Of a stretch of 64,000 bases of DNA, positions 34,320 through 47,858 are shown piece by piece. Each line of letters opens with the position of its first letter. The stretch's first letter is position 1. The DNA comes from Sialis fuliginosa. Taxonomy: Eukaryota > Arthropoda > Insecta > Megaloptera > Sialidae. The position numbers were made by a program, and so were the translations under genes. The stretch spans positions 32,488,001 to 32,552,000 of the forward strand of contig OY540810.1 of the NCBI GenBank assembly GCA_961205875.1. Direction: 5' to 3'. Under the pieces are notes generated by a model. It did not search any database. It worked only from the letters and a program-made list of their open reading frames with translations, and was not told the origin of the DNA.

Positions 34320-37050
34320 TGTGTGATAATAAAAAAAAGTTAAAACTTTCTGAAATTATATATGTGTTTTGAAACCTAAAATATAAGAAAAAATAATTAT
34401 GTTTATATAACAACAATAATTTTATTTCGTTCTTAAAAGAATCCAAACTCTAGGGAAATGACCCTGCTTGCACCTACTTCTCAATGCCCCTACCTAATGT
34501 AAATAGATAAACACCAATAAATTCTTTGTCAATACAAGGTGTTGATTATACAAACAATAGAGGTGTTAAAATTATTTTTTATTTGACGAATATAAAAATA
34601 TTTGTATTGTTTAAAGTTTGAAAGGTGCCTACATTAGCATACCGTTTATTTATTTTTATTAATTGATTTGTACAAACATATCATATTATACAGTAGTAAT
34701 AAACTATTCAAATGTTTTGAGTATTACAGTTACTCTTAAATGTCAGTTATTATAAAGCACATTGAAACGGGGTATCAAACTTACTACAGTTCTTTGTCGT
34801 TTATTAACAGCGTAACATAATTTGTAAGTTAGATATTATAACCCAGACAGTACTGTATCATTTTTACACTCATGTTTAAATAAAGACACGTGTAGATGAT
34901 CACAGACCACAAAATTTGCTCAATATCTTTTTTTTATGAAGACTCGATTTTCGAATCAAATACACAGTCTATGTCTTGTACGATCAGAGTCACCAAATAT
35001 GTATGTTTTTGGTAAATTTAAGTACCACTGTTCTAAATTATAAAAACAAATACATAGAGAATATTACAGAGTTAATATCCCGTTTGAAATGCTTGTTAAC
35101 TAACAAATGTTTGTAAATTTCTTCATAATACCGAAGATTATACTTTTTAAGTTTTTTTAATACGGTTCAATAAATCAGCAATAGTAAATTTATTTTATTT
35201 TGATAGCAAAACGTATATTTGTTTAGGACATTTATTTTAGCTCTTTAATAGAAAAATAATTATCATTTTATCTGTCCCCTTACTATCACCATATTCCATA
35301 CATACATGGAAATTAAGTAGTTATTTGCGTAAATGAAAAAATATGATATGTTAAATATTAAAAATAATAAAAAAAATACAAGTACACCTACTTAGTTTGT
35401 ATTCTAATGTTTCAATTTTGAAATTAATTATTTTGTATTTACCTACATTGAATTTAATAAATGACTAAAACTAAGCGCATGTATAATATTTGCACAAGGT
35501 TCTGAAGTATTTATGTATAATAACATTTTGCACAAAAACTTATAGACAAAAGCATTCAATATCTTGATTGGTAAATATGACGTCAACCTTATAAAATCTA
35601 TACAAAAAGTTAATTATATATTGCAATTTACATTTAAAATGAAAGAACATGTAGAAATGCCATAGAAAATACTTGGGAGCTCAATTGAAATATAGGCGTT
35701 AGTCCCAAAATAGTTATCTTATTAGGTACATAATTTAAAAAATTATTCGTAATATACTATGAAAAATATTACTTATTAATATGAAGCAATAATAATACTT
35801 GTATTATATATTTTCATCATAATATGAAATAATTTTTAGTATATATTTTACAAGGTCAGTTTTCCAGCTAGATCTATGACCTAGGAACCGATTTAGGACT
35901 AGTTTACGTAATAATTAAATCTCAAAAAGGGTTAATTTAAACCCTTCATTATAGGCGCGCGGATTTTACATGCGTAAGCCACTCTTTTAAACACTGTATT
36001 AGATTCGCTATAACTCACGATATCGCACAAAAATACTTCAATTAACTAAGAAAATACAAGGAAGTGTTTTGAACAGTTATTCAAAAAGAAATAAATTCTT
36101 TGATTAATAAACGCATGGAAGTCAAAATGTATATACGAGTATAATAGAAATATATGTTTTTTAAAGATTATACACAAATCATTAAGGCTTCTTTATATGT
36201 ATAAAAAAATTTATATATAAAAATATAAATATAAATGTAACTATAACAGTACCCGGTTTACATCCACTCTTCCTCCCTTCAAATCGGCCTTGCAGATTGG
36301 GTGGTGTATTTAGATTTTAGACTATAAAAATACTCGACTTTGATAATTATATAAAATAGAAACGGGAGCAAAAATAGGTTTTGCTCGCTGAGTTAGAATT
36401 TTTTAGTTTAAACTGAAAAAAACCCTAAAACGCCTATGGCCTAGAACCCTTAAGACTGTACCTGCTCATCGACTCTGTAATTTATTTTGTGTAAATTACC
36501 TTGAAGAATAAATAAAAACATTATTTCATAATTAATATAACATTGCACTTCATTTTAAAATTTATATTGCTTATATTTAATAAATATTACTCGGTCAAAA
36601 GTGACATTTATTAAATAAGATGATACCTTAAAATCATTTGTAACGTAAATTACTTGCGACGACATGTTGTGTAATAAAACATAAAGTATATCCGGTATGC
36701 GGCCGCATAATTACTTTAATTAACTTGGTAATCGCGAAATAATAAATAATCTACAGAGCCACTTAATTTAATATTTTTGTAGTTTTTATGTTATATATGT
36801 GCATATTTTTATTAATAAACAAATTCAAACTTAATTATTTACTAACTAGACGTATTTCACACCTAGACACTTGAATTTTTTAATTCCTGTTATGTATACA
36901 GGATGAGTAAAAAATATAGAATATTTCTCATATTTTTTGAAATATTCATTTAAAAAAAATGTTTTAGTAAAAGTTTTTAGAGAAATTATTTCTTGTGTAA
37001 TGCTAATCTTACAAAACAAAATTTCTTTTTTATTGATTCTATGAATAGTT
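34320..37050. other. Presumed long 5' intron of the SH3 gene
   Basis: AT-rich sequence without a recognised exon or repeat boundary. Confidence 0.35.
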
Positions 37051-37054
37051 TTTA

Positions 37055-37430
37055 CACTTATTGTTAGATTAGGAAAGACTATGGGTACATAACAACCAAT
37101 GCTAGTCCGTATAAGAAACTGTTGCCATCTTTTCTTAAATGTTACTTTCGTCATTCCCATGCATATTATCCCAAAGGCGTCAGTTGAAAATTTATAATAT
37201 GAAAATATGCTTTAAATTACAATTGAATTTGGTATGTATGAGAGATGATAGTTCCAAATAGACGTTTCTCTGTTAATCAATTATCACTTAAATATTTTTA
37301 AAGACAATATAAAACATTTATTATTAATTAATTTTATAATTCATAACAATTGATATTTATTTTAAAATCCAAATGATATGCTAATTACTTATGGAGCAAT
37401 TTTTGTGGAGCGATATGATAATAACGCTAG
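37055..37430 (-). repeat. Dispersed repeat, matches 60335-60659 in reverse
   Basis: Segments such as TTTGGTATGTATGAGAGATG and AAATAGACGTTTCTCTGTTA are found complemented at 60433-60490. The end GATTAGGAAAGACTATGGG also occurs at 60640 and 61430. Open frames across it are not conserved. Confidence 0.65.
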
Positions 37431-37450
37431 GTAATATGTTAATCGTATTA

Positions 37451-37687
37451 CCTTGGGTTGCATAAAGCAAAATTAACCACGATTAGTTAATCAGTTGTTT
37501 TCAAACCATGATTAATGTTAATTCTTAACTTAATCTCAATTTGTAAATGAACAACTCACTAAATATGATAATTTTTTATCTTATAAAATTTATCATAACC
37601 GTCATTATTTTTTAGAATTGACGTAATAATGGTTTGAAAACAACTGATTAACTAATCATGATTAATTTTGCTCTATGCAACCCAAGG
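37451..37687. mobile_element. Harbinger-type MITE (CCTTGGGTTGCATA family), copy 1
   Basis: Long inverted ends (CCTTGGGTTGCATAAAGCAA / TTGCTCTATGCAACCCAAGG) with TTA at 37448-37450 and 37688-37690. Most of the 237 bp folds on itself. A second copy at 46854-47076 is nested in another element. Confidence 0.85.
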
Positions 37688-38042
37688 TTAGTCCTATATC
37701 TTTCCATGTCTAAGGTCTTACAAGTTTCAGTCATTTTTCAAGGCTTACTTGGTGAAGTTATAATTAATGTGATCTGAGATTATAAAAGTTAATTTTTCTC
37801 AAAATTTTTGCAATGTCATTAAAATTTTAACTCAAAAGGTATGAGTGTATGTATTTGGAACACAAAATTCGCAACCGATTTTTTGAAGATTAGCATTACA
37901 TAGGAAATAATTTCTTTAAAAACATTTTTTTAATGAATATTTTAGAAAATATGTATAAGCAATATTCCACTTCTTTTTTCAATTCAAATGCAATAAAAAA
38001 ACGTGACTTACATTCAGAAGACAGTTCTAGATGGAAATATTT

Positions 38043-38330
38043 ACGGATTACCATCGATATCAAAAATGCTATTTTTCGGAGAGTATTTTCAGAAACAAGC
38101 AAACACTGTTATCACCACTACACCATTTTCTACAGTTTCCATTTTCCTTGAACGTTTTTAATAAATTGTGAAGAATTATTACTTTTTTACGGATTACCAT
38201 CGATATCAAAAATGCTACTTTTCGGAAAGTATTTCAGAAACTAGCTAACACTCTTATCACCACTACAACATTTTCTTCAGTTTCCGTTTTCCTTGAACCT
38301 TTCTAATAAATTGTAAAATATTATTACTTT
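38043..38330. repeat. Tandem duplication, 146-bp unit
   Basis: ACGGATTACCATCGATATCA begins both at 38043 and 38189, followed by near-identical sequence (TTATCACCACTACA, AGTTTCC(A/G)TTTTCCTTGAAC). Two copies; no coding support. Confidence 0.75.
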
Positions 38331-39840
38331 TCCGACATAATTTTTTTAAACTAACACACACTAACTTCGACTGTAACATTTACATTGTTTCCGTTTCCGC
38401 GAAGCTTGTGTGATACGTACACGCATCCGTACATCACTACCTAGATGTCTTACAAATCTAGCATTGATGGATAAATGTACATTGTACATATGTGAGTAGA
38501 TACATAGATGCAAGTATGTCTTTCGTAGAACTCTTTACAAACCGGAGTGTGTGAGTGATTGTTATACTTTTTATGTGTGCGGTGGATCTTCTTCGATTTA
38601 TATAGAACATGGTTTGATTACAAATCTGCAGTTTTAACGTAATAGGAATGTAATTTGTTTTCAGTTTTTTGTGTCGATTTTAATTGCAGCTTGATGTTGT
38701 TATAAATGCGAGTATTGTAGTACTTAATGATTAACGATATTAGGTTTGACTGTTTGTGATGAAGAAATTAATAGTAAAAAAATTAATTTACGTGTAAAAA
38801 ATGGGATTGTATGGGTAATTATTTATGTCTCGCAAAAAACGACTTATGATAGAGGGGTGAAATTTTATATTGAGGATTAATTTTCGTCTCAAGTTTGAAA
38901 ATGATCTACAGTCGGAAATGAATTTTCACCTTTGCTAATTTTTAAATTTTTTGAATTATTTTTGAAACGATTATATGAATTAAAAAAAATATTTAAGATA
39001 AAAGTCATTGAGATAGTAATATCTCTATTTCTCTAAATTATGTCCATTCATTTTTTCTATGTTTCTTCAGTTTATCAGAAATATTTTTTTCCTAAAATTA
39101 GAAATACATACTATATATACAATGTTCAGTATTATGTATAGGAAAGTCGCGGCACCCATGTCAATTTTTATGTTATATTAAATATCTTTACGTGTCAGAT
39201 AGTTTTAAATCAACATGTATATAGAATTTAAGAATATTTTTATTTTGTATTAAGTATTTATTTACGAAAAAAGGTTTATTTTCTTTACTATATCTATTCA
39301 TTTATTTGTAACTTCACACACCTAGCCGATTTAGAAAAAATTACACTATTTTATTATTTCCTGTTAAAATGTAAATTTTAAAATGTATAATAAAAAACAA
39401 TAAGTATTTCAACTTCAAAAATAGGAAAAAGTACACTTTGACAACAGAAAAAAGTACTATTGGTACTGTAAATATGAGCAAAAGCTGACCCCCAGACCTG
39501 ATTAATTGTTCTGGTCCACGACGATATTTTGATTATCATGCATTTTTCAACGTAAATTTTGAGAGATTATTGCTAGGAAAGTATCTGACATACAAATTTA
39601 AATATGTGTAGTTATGTTTTTATGAGGATTTTTTTATTCTATCAAGAATTAAACACCTTTGAACTCTTTTCACCGTAAAACTTTCATAAATTGTTGCAGT
39701 TTTTTGGTCGTGAGAGTACTCGCGAGTCAATTTTTGTCAAAATATATTTTTAGTTTTCACCTTCATAGGATTAAAAATAAAAACTTTCCAACAATCAATA
39801 CAATGTAAGACTATTGGCTCGTGAATAAGTTATAACATTT
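38331..39840. other. Intergenic or intronic sequence, no feature seen
   Basis: AT-rich, no recognisable exon, RNA or repeat end. Confidence 0.35.
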
Positions 39841-40265
39841 AGGGTCCAGTCTCGGTCTGGTCTCGTTCCAATCAAATCTTATGATATTTACATTAACGAG
39901 CCGCTCTCGGACCAGTCTCGTTCCAATCAAATCTTATGATATTCACATTAACGAGCCGGTCTCGGTACAATCAAATCTTATGGTATTCACATTATCGAGT
40001 AAGTTTAGATCACGCTTTACTCGGTGATCAGTATTAGAATGATCGAAAACGAACTGAAGTTCCTATTGACACTATCGATACAATCCATGCCAGGTTCGAT
40101 CATACTCCAGTAAAATATTTATTATTCGATATTATACTGTACCGGAACGTGATTAGACCGAGACTTGAGCGATACCTATAATGTGAATGATTTCATTATT
40201 TATTGTTTATTTATATTTGATTAGAGCGAGACCGACCTGCAAACGGATGGATAGTGTGGATCAAA
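39841..40265. repeat. Array of CTCGGTCTGGTCTCG-type repeats, MITE-derived
   Basis: Three units carrying CAATCAAATCTTATGATATT and AACGAGCCG start near 39871, 39926 and 39970 (spacing about 55 and 44 bp). The right part ends GATAGTGTGGATCAAAC, the complement of the GATCCACACTATC end of the 30897-31052 element. This looks like an expanded copy of that family. A ~205-bp direct repeat (AATCCATGCCAGGTT) continues to about 40385. Confidence 0.6.
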
Positions 40266-40405
40266 CCAATGGGTACAATCCATGCCAGGTTTGATCACAC
40301 TCCAGAAAAATATCCTTTGCATTATGCTGTATCAGAGCGAGATTCGATCGAGACCTATTTAATTGGAGCGAGACCGAACCAAGACCAGATCGATAACCTT
40401 TAAAC

Positions 40406-40626
40406 CATAGGTTCCCAAACTTATTTGACCCACAACCTTTTTCAGCTATAAAAAATCACAACTCTTCCTTGATAATTTACATTTTTAGTAGTGAACATTT
40501 TTTCATACACATATATAGTGTTATATAATAATGCAGAGCTTCCCAACTACACCCAGAACCACCAGGGTTCCCTTTGATCCACCTAATATCCCAAGAGAGC
40601 CGAGGACCGCAGTTTGGGAACCAGTG
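40406..40626. mobile_element. 221-bp hAT-type MITE with 8-bp TSD
   Basis: CATAGGTTCCCAAACTTATT at the left and GCAGTTTGGGAACCAGTG at the right, flanked by perfect 8-bp duplications CTTTAAAC (40398-40405, 40627-40634). Confidence 0.85.
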
Positions 40627-40634
40627 CTTTAAAC

Positions 40635-43600
40635 CAATAATTCATCAAAAGTTAAAAGTAATTGCCCACTTTTGGTTTAGGGGGTTAAATAACTAACATA
40701 ACTATTTTATATGCTTTCCGATTTAATCTATTGAAAACTACTTGAACATAGATGATATTGTACAATTTTTTAATTTTTACACAATCGGAGCGTCAAATTT
40801 TGTAAGTCACTGGTGCCTGAAGACAAAATTAATTTCTTGACATTACACCAAATTGTATCTCCACGGTCCATCATTATTCACTACAAATTACAACCGTTCT
40901 CATCAATTAAATATTGGCCCGTATTACACATGTACAGGTTTAGCGTGTCCGTACTGTTTATTTATTTATTTGTATAATAATATAGGAACAGTTTGAGGTA
41001 AACGGTTGAGTGGTGGCGTATTTAACAGCGTTCACAATCAATGCGGTCGCTTCCCACGATAACCACTTCGTGACTCAAAACGATAGAGTAATTTCTTTAA
41101 TTGATAGTCCATCATCATATAGGCGAGAAGGTTCTCCATTCTTCGGCGTTTCGCAGAATATGTTAATACCGAATATACATGCGCATACACGCACGCACAC
41201 ACACACACAATTAGGGTTGTTAAGGATATGACATTTCGGTTACAGATTTTGTTTCTTGGTTTAGAAATCGGATACGAAATAATTAGATATTTGATAAGAC
41301 TTGGTACATTTGCAGTTCAATTGAACCTAAAGGGCATTTATTTTTTGTACGTGCTATTGAAGGGGTGAAAACCACCCTAAAAATTTGAATTTTAAATACT
41401 TTTATTAATAGTCACTAATTCATGTTGCCTTGGAAACAAATGCAACTAAATTCAAATTCTCAAATTAGTTATTAATTCTACGAATGTGTATTATGTTTTT
41501 GACATTATGACATCAGAAAACTAATATTTATAATACAAAGGTGAGTTTTATATCTGACAAATCCCATTGAAATTTTTCATATATTAAAAATTATTTAAAA
41601 AGATTAAAGTACATATACCTATTTAGATATTATTGTTTCATCACATATTACATACATAAAAATCTTCACTATAATTCGGAAAGAACTAAGTATTTACACC
41701 AGAAATACAGCTATAGCATTTTGGAAGATTCGGTATTACGGAAGTCTTAAATCTTTCTAAATATCTTTAAAAAATGAACAAAATAAAACTTAACAGTTAC
41801 ACAGTAATGTACACACATAATATATCGATAGTAAGTTTTTTTTATGTTTCAAAAAATTCCATTAACACTGACTTAACGATGAAAGCTGAATTCTTGAGAC
41901 TGATAATACTGTACATGGTTTTTTACAACCCATTTTATATATACAGCTGAAAATTATATAATTTCAGAAATTATATATCTACACCGTTTATGTACTTACA
42001 AATAATTATACAGTTATACGAAATTCTTAACCTCTCTTCCCATAATTTTTAAAATTATATATTCCACCCACATTTTATGCATGTATCATAACTTTCAATT
42101 CCTTTCAATCATGTGTATAAAAAAGATCAGTTCATTATGACAGCGAATTTGCCAGTGTTATTAAAATAATTCGATCATTTAATAACAATAACTTCGCTTC
42201 AAATTATTATTTCTTATTGCCGTTATTATTATTATATTTTGTCTGTAGAGCAATTTACGTTTGTAAGAATCGTAAATGTAAAATGAAATTTAATTTATGG
42301 ATTTTCTTTCATTACTCCACAGTTATATAATTATATTTTATTAATATGTTAGAGACAAACAAGAAATAAAATTATAATAATGGTAAAATTAAAATTAAAA
42401 TAATTTTAATCGTCCACAGTAAAAATTTAAATGCTTAAAGTGATCCAATAAAGGTAGAAAAATGTGAAACACATATAGGCAATATACAGTTATTTCGTTA
42501 GATTTAAATATATTTTATTTGTAACGAAAATTATATGTTTTATTATGAAATTTTGAATGAATTTAAATCAAGAATATGTGACCTATACCTTAAATAACCA
42601 GGCATACTGATTTTCAAAGCTCTGTATAATGTTTTTAAGAAAAGCAAAATTATTGGTGCTATTTTTTATATTCATTATATTATTCTTACAACTGTAAACA
42701 AAATTTGAGAACCGAACTTTTGAAAAAGAAAAGATATACTGATTTTATCCCTAGAAAATTTGGCCACTCTTAATATTCCATACTTACATTACACTTCTAA
42801 ATTATGATGAAAACCTAAAATCTTTCTTTCGAGATAAAATAATTATTTAAGGGTGAAGCCTCGTTTATACGCTTCAAAAAAGTTTTTTTTTATATTATTG
42901 CTTTGAAACCTGTAGAATATGGAGCGCTTATTTATTTAGGAAAAAATTCAAAATTATTGTAGTTACAGCCTGAATCCGAGACCCAAACGCGTGAAGAGGA
43001 AACCCGTTTATTCAATATCCCTATTTAAAACGCTTCTATACTTTTATAGTAGGGTTCAGGCAGATGTTTCGGAAGAAGAATAGCAGATTAGCCAGTAAGT
43101 TACCAAACCATACATTTTTCCTTCACCGCAATTTCAAACGCGTTTTTCTAGATCCTTTTTTTGTTCGCTGAGTTTATACCCGTTTTGATAATAATATTGG
43201 CCCCCTTGTTGAAGCTAAAATTAAGTTAAAATTATTTAAATAAACATGTTTTTGACTACAAAAAAGAGAATAATTTTTTCGAAAAAAAAATTAAAACGGT
43301 CTATCGTTTTTCCAATTTTCAATTTTTTCCGATATTTTAGATTCAACAATTGACTACAGGTATATACTACTACAAACTTGGCTTGACTGTTTCACATTGT
43401 TAAATTTACCAAAATAAAATGTAATAAATAGTCCCTAAAATCTTAAGAAAATTTATTTATTCCTTACCCCTCAAAAAAATTCCTGAAAATCGACCAAATT
43501 TCGACGTTCTAAACGAGATTCCCCCCTTAAATAATATAAAGTTTAAACACAATATTTTAAATTTATATTACTCACTAAGCAAAGAAACCCATCAAAAGAA

Positions 43601-44449
43601 ATAAAGACAAAAAAATAAAATAACAAGGAAGCCTTAAAATGTTTTTCATTAATAAAAGATTTAAATGTTATTTATTATATGTATTTGCATTTCACTGCGT
43701 AATCAATAAAGTTGTTATTAGATAGTTTCAACTTTAAGAATTTACATTTAGAATACAAATCAGAATGTTTCTTAGAATTTATAGGTGTGAAGATATTGAC
43801 AGCTATCAAACATCCATCCAATTTTATAAAGTGTGTGTGGAGAATACTATCTAGTTCATTAAAATATTTACATATTAAAATTTTAATTTATCTTTTTCTC
43901 GCTGATTACTTGTATTTACATATATACTTAACAAGTTCAACATTTTAAATGTATAACATGCAATATATACTAACATAAATCAGATAGATTTTTTCGTACA
44001 GTTTAGTTGTAGGTATAGCATTATCTTTTACTAATTAATCATTATCAACAGGTATCATTTAGTAAATATATGTTAAAATATATATATTTCATTGATGTAT
44101 GATTATATAATTTATAGTTTTAACAGCTATGAATATTTAAAATTGCAGTCACAATTATATATTATATATATATTATTATTTTGATATTTAATATTGTATA
44201 TTAAAATATTAAATAAAATGTCCAGAAATCAAATCAGAAAAAAAGCGCTCAATATTTTATTATTCTAATAAATTGAATACTTCCTATAAAAATTGTGTAA
44301 GATAGTTAGAGTTAGACACTTTGACTTAATACTATAAATAAAAAATACATACCCAGAAATCAATATAGTTAACAATTAATGAACTAATATTTCAAACAAA
44401 ACTGCACATTATAAAAGTTCTTTAAAAAATCGATCACGAACAAGACTGT
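40635..44449. other. AT-rich sequence, no gene seen
   Basis: Contains a short (AC)n microsatellite at about 41190-41210. A stretch at 42870-43520 has moderate complexity but no recognisable coding or repeat structure. Confidence 0.35.
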
Positions 44450-44605
44450 TTTGACAGATCGCAGAGTGCTTTGAGCGCGCGTGATGTGTGAGTGTGTGTG
44501 TGCGTCTGTACGTGCGCCAACACGCGCGAGGGGGTGTGCACAGGGGGTTATATACTTAGCGGAAGTGGGGGTCCCCTATATGTGTGTGTGTGTAATATCA
44601 TGTGT
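44450..44605. promoter_or_regulatory. CpG-rich block with (GT)n tracts
   Basis: GAGCGCGCGTGATGTG and GCGCCAACACGCGCGAGGGG lie between (GT)n runs, in strong contrast with the flanking AT-rich DNA. It could be an alternative promoter or non-coding first exon within the presumed long 5' intron of the SH3 gene. Function is not shown. Confidence 0.3.
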
Positions 44606-44914
44606 TTGACTGAAAAAATACTCGGTGTCTAGTATTTGAATTGAAGTGGTTAAAAAAGTCGTTATAAAAAGCTGTTAGGTCGTTGTTTAGAACAGTGCTT
44701 CTCAAAATTAGTTGTTTTGAGTATTTGTGGGTTTGGAGTTTAAAAACTACCACTAAGGGCGAAAAGGAGAACATTTTTAGTTCAATACATAAACAAAATT
44801 AATATAAAGATGCAAAACATTTCTCTACTTTATTGATACATAAATTAAATAATTAAAAGCTATTCTTTTACATGAAATTTATTTTCTGAATCCTTATCTC
44901 AATGGCGTATAATT

Positions 44915-45160
44915 CAGGGGCGTACGCAAGGGGGGTTTTTGGTGGTTCAAAAATTGCGAGGTTTCTTAAGTCTTCCAGTATAAGTTCTTAAAGGTAAAAA
45001 TGATAAGTTTCAATATAACAATATAAAGCATTATGTAACATGATAAAAAATATACACGTTAGCTGCACTATTCTCTCATCCATTTCTTAACCTTATGCAA
45101 AATTTGAACGGATCACTACCCCCCCCCCCCCTCCCGAAGTTTTTTCTGCGTACGCCCCTG
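44915..45160. mobile_element. hAT-like MITE with poly-C run
   Basis: CAGGGGCGTACGCAAGGGGG at the left and TTCTGCGTACGCCCCTG at the right (14-bp inverted repeat). Flanks GCGTATAATT and GCGTATATAT are similar but not identical duplications. A C-run of 11 lies at about 45121. Confidence 0.7.
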
Positions 45161-45178
45161 GCGTATATATTATATATG

Positions 45179-45214
45179 TCTGTTTGTCTGTCTGTCTATC
45201 TATCTATCTAAACG
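45179..45214 (+). repeat. (TCTG)n/(TCTA)n microsatellite
   Basis: TGTCTGTTTGTCTGTCTGTC followed by TATCTATCTATCTA. Confidence 0.8.
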
Positions 45215-45719
45215 GTTAAACTTAAAAACGTGAAAATTTAAACCTAAAGTTTTTGTAATACTGTATGTATAACGTATTTGTTTTTGAAGATCAAAAACAC
45301 GTAAATAGATGTTTACACTGATATTAATTTATAATTATTTTTAAAACAGTTTAAATAAAAATTGTCATATCCTATTATTTTTCTTCTCTACATTCTTTCA
45401 TAATTTTTCTTATAGATATAATTATTTTTTCGTATATTTTTAAGTTTTTGACAATTTTAATCTAAATCTAAATTTATGCAAAGGACAAAATGAAATTTAA
45501 AATGTCAAAATGACATTTAATATGTCAAAGCAAATATCAATTTAAAAAAATGACGAGTTTTTAAAGCAAATTGAGATAAATCTTTGTAAGGGAATATTTT
45601 ACAACACATTTTGTAGACCTATATTATAGGAAATTGAATGCTCTACAAAAAAGATTCTATAAAATTGTCACGTAACATGACGTGTTGTTCTTGAGATATC
45701 ATATAAAAATAAATATTTT

Positions 45720-45905
45720 GGGATGTCACCCCTACCCATTACACACGATTTTGATGATTTTTAAATGGGACCGTTCTCCAGTCAGACCCAACCACTTAAC
45801 CAAGTTTCATTAATATCGGTTCAGTGATACATGAGTTATGCGTATTACAAGGATTCACTCGACAGACACAGACAGACAGACAGACATGAAACGAAAGGTT
45901 TTTGT
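45720..45905 (+). repeat. LINE/SINE-type 3' tail
   Basis: ACCAAGTTTCATTAATATCG, GTTCAGTGATACATGAGTTA and a run of GACAGACAGACAGACATGAA give the standard retroposon tail pattern. No ORF. Confidence 0.5.
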
Positions 45906-46649
45906 CTTGACCTGAAACGTAAAGATCAATTTAAAATTTTTAAATCAGAGAACAATTTTTTTGTATCATTCTAAAACGATCAGAAAGCTTCTCGTATCTT
46001 TGTTAATGCGAGGAAGCAATATTTGACTAAAGTATTAAGTACTTTTCATGCACAAATGTACTTGAAGTAAAGTAGGTACTTAAAGTATAGAAAAAGGACA
46101 AACACTTTTTCAAGTATTTTACATGAAGAATTAACTTGCTGATGCAAACTATATTTAGATTTATTAAATCTGAATTGTTCTATCCACAACATTAGATATG
46201 TAGGTATGTATATTAAGATATTTCACACATATATACATAAATGTAGGTATGTACATTATACGTTATATGATCGAATAATTACACATCATAAAACGTGGTA
46301 ATAATTACCATGATTGTTGCATTTTATTTGTATAAACAGCTATAAACGCCGTTTTCAATAATACACTGCATTTAGTTCACACCTGAGTAAATATGTTCAC
46401 GTAAAATACACGCCAGTAGCTGGTACTATTTAAAACAATGGAGTCATTAAATTATTTCAGATGGGCATATACCTACATATTTCAAAAAAAAAATAAATTA
46501 TAATTAGGTTGTAGCATATCGTCACCTGAATATTTGTTTGTTACAAATCTAAATTTTTTTTTGGTAAAAGGACTTTGAAAGTTTGTACAAGAAATATTTA
46601 TAGTTTATGGATTTATAATATAATTAATATAAACAATTATTGCTAATAA

Positions 46650-47537
46650 GGGGCCATCCATAAATTACGTCACACGTTAAGGGGGGGAGGAGGTATGACA
46701 AGGGGGGGAAGTAACAAGCTTTGTGACGTCACATCTAAAAAACCAAAACAATGAAAAATGCATATTACGCGAAGGAGCTGTCGAAAGAGGATAATGCTAG
46801 CAGACAACAATGATATATAAAACAATCCTTTTATGTTATATTTTAATGTCTAACCTCGGGTTGCATAAAACAAAATTAACCACAATTAGTTAATCAATTA
46901 TTTTCAAACTATGATTAATGTTAATTCTAAACTTAATTTGAATTTGTAAATGAACAGTTCACTAAATATGATAATTTTTTACCTTATAAAATATATCATA
47001 ACCGTGATTGTTTTTTAGAATTGACGTAATAATGGTTTTAAAACAACTGCGATTAATTTTGTTTTATGCAACCCTGTTTGTATTGACACTTTTAGCATGT
47101 GCGGCTTTATTCAATTACCTACTTGCGTCACGCGTAAAATTTTGCAGCAAAAATTTGAGGGAAAATTACTACGTTAGTAACTCGGGACCGATGAAGAGTT
47201 ATTGAGAAAATTTCAAACGTGCATAGTAAAATTTACTATATGTAGCATTCTACAATATTACAGAATGCTACATAGTAATTTTTAGCATGAAATGTAAGTC
47301 AAAATTTCATTCTAAGGACAATGAAATGAATGTTTTTTTTGTTGAAATATTTAAAAATTAAAAAATAATTATGGAAATGTTTTAATTTAAATTAATTCTA
47401 GATTTAAAATTGCAAATTGTGACGTCACAAAAGGGGGGGGGGGGGAGTCACACGAATGTGACAATCTGTAACAAGGCCGTAGGTGGGAGGGGTAAAAAAA
47501 ACATGAAATTTTTGTGACGTAATTTATGGATGGTTCC
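46650..47537. mobile_element. MITE with CCATCCATAAATTACGTCAC ends, interrupted
   Basis: GGGGCCATCCATAAATTACG at the left and CGTAATTTATGGATGGTTCC at the right, flanked by TAA (46647-46649; 47538-47540). Subterminal GTGACGTCAC and G-runs. The Harbinger-type MITE at 46854-47076 is inserted inside. Confidence 0.82.
46854..47076. mobile_element. Harbinger-type MITE (CCTTGGGTTGCATA family), copy 2
   Basis: CCTCGGGTTGCATAAAACAA at the left (after TAA) and GTTTTATGCAACCCTG at the right. About 14 bp shorter near the right end than the copy at 37451. The 65-codon frame at 47008-47205 arises across its edge and is not a gene. Confidence 0.78.
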
Positions 47538-47858
47538 TAATATGAAACCTCATTTTTCTTTTAGCTATTTGAATAGTGAAAATTGTTCATATTTTATTAA
47601 AAAATAATTTTCTCTGTTTATCTCAATATTTTTCAAAAGTGGACTTGTAACAAATAAATATAAATTTAAATATTTATAATTACATCAACGGTAAGTAACC
47701 TAACTTCAAAGGAGACATGACAGTGGCTAACCTTATATCAGATTGATTCATCAGATGTTATGACTTGTATATGAGATGCTCCTCTGAAGTTAGGGCACTA
47801 ATCACTGATAAAGGATGTATGACTTCATAGGTATACATCTTATTAAATCCACTGTCAT

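Noticed and set aside
36846..37160. 104-codon minus-strand frame
   Set aside because: Overlaps a dispersed repeat, has no family resemblance and is not preserved in the copy at 60335.
39841..40010. CRISPR-like spaced repeats
   Set aside because: Units are contiguous, of unequal length and MITE-derived, in a eukaryotic genome.
47008..47205. Small membrane protein frame (hydrophobic LILFYATLFVLTLLAC)
   Set aside because: It runs across the edge of a Harbinger-type MITE, and the similar copy at 37451 does not keep the frame.
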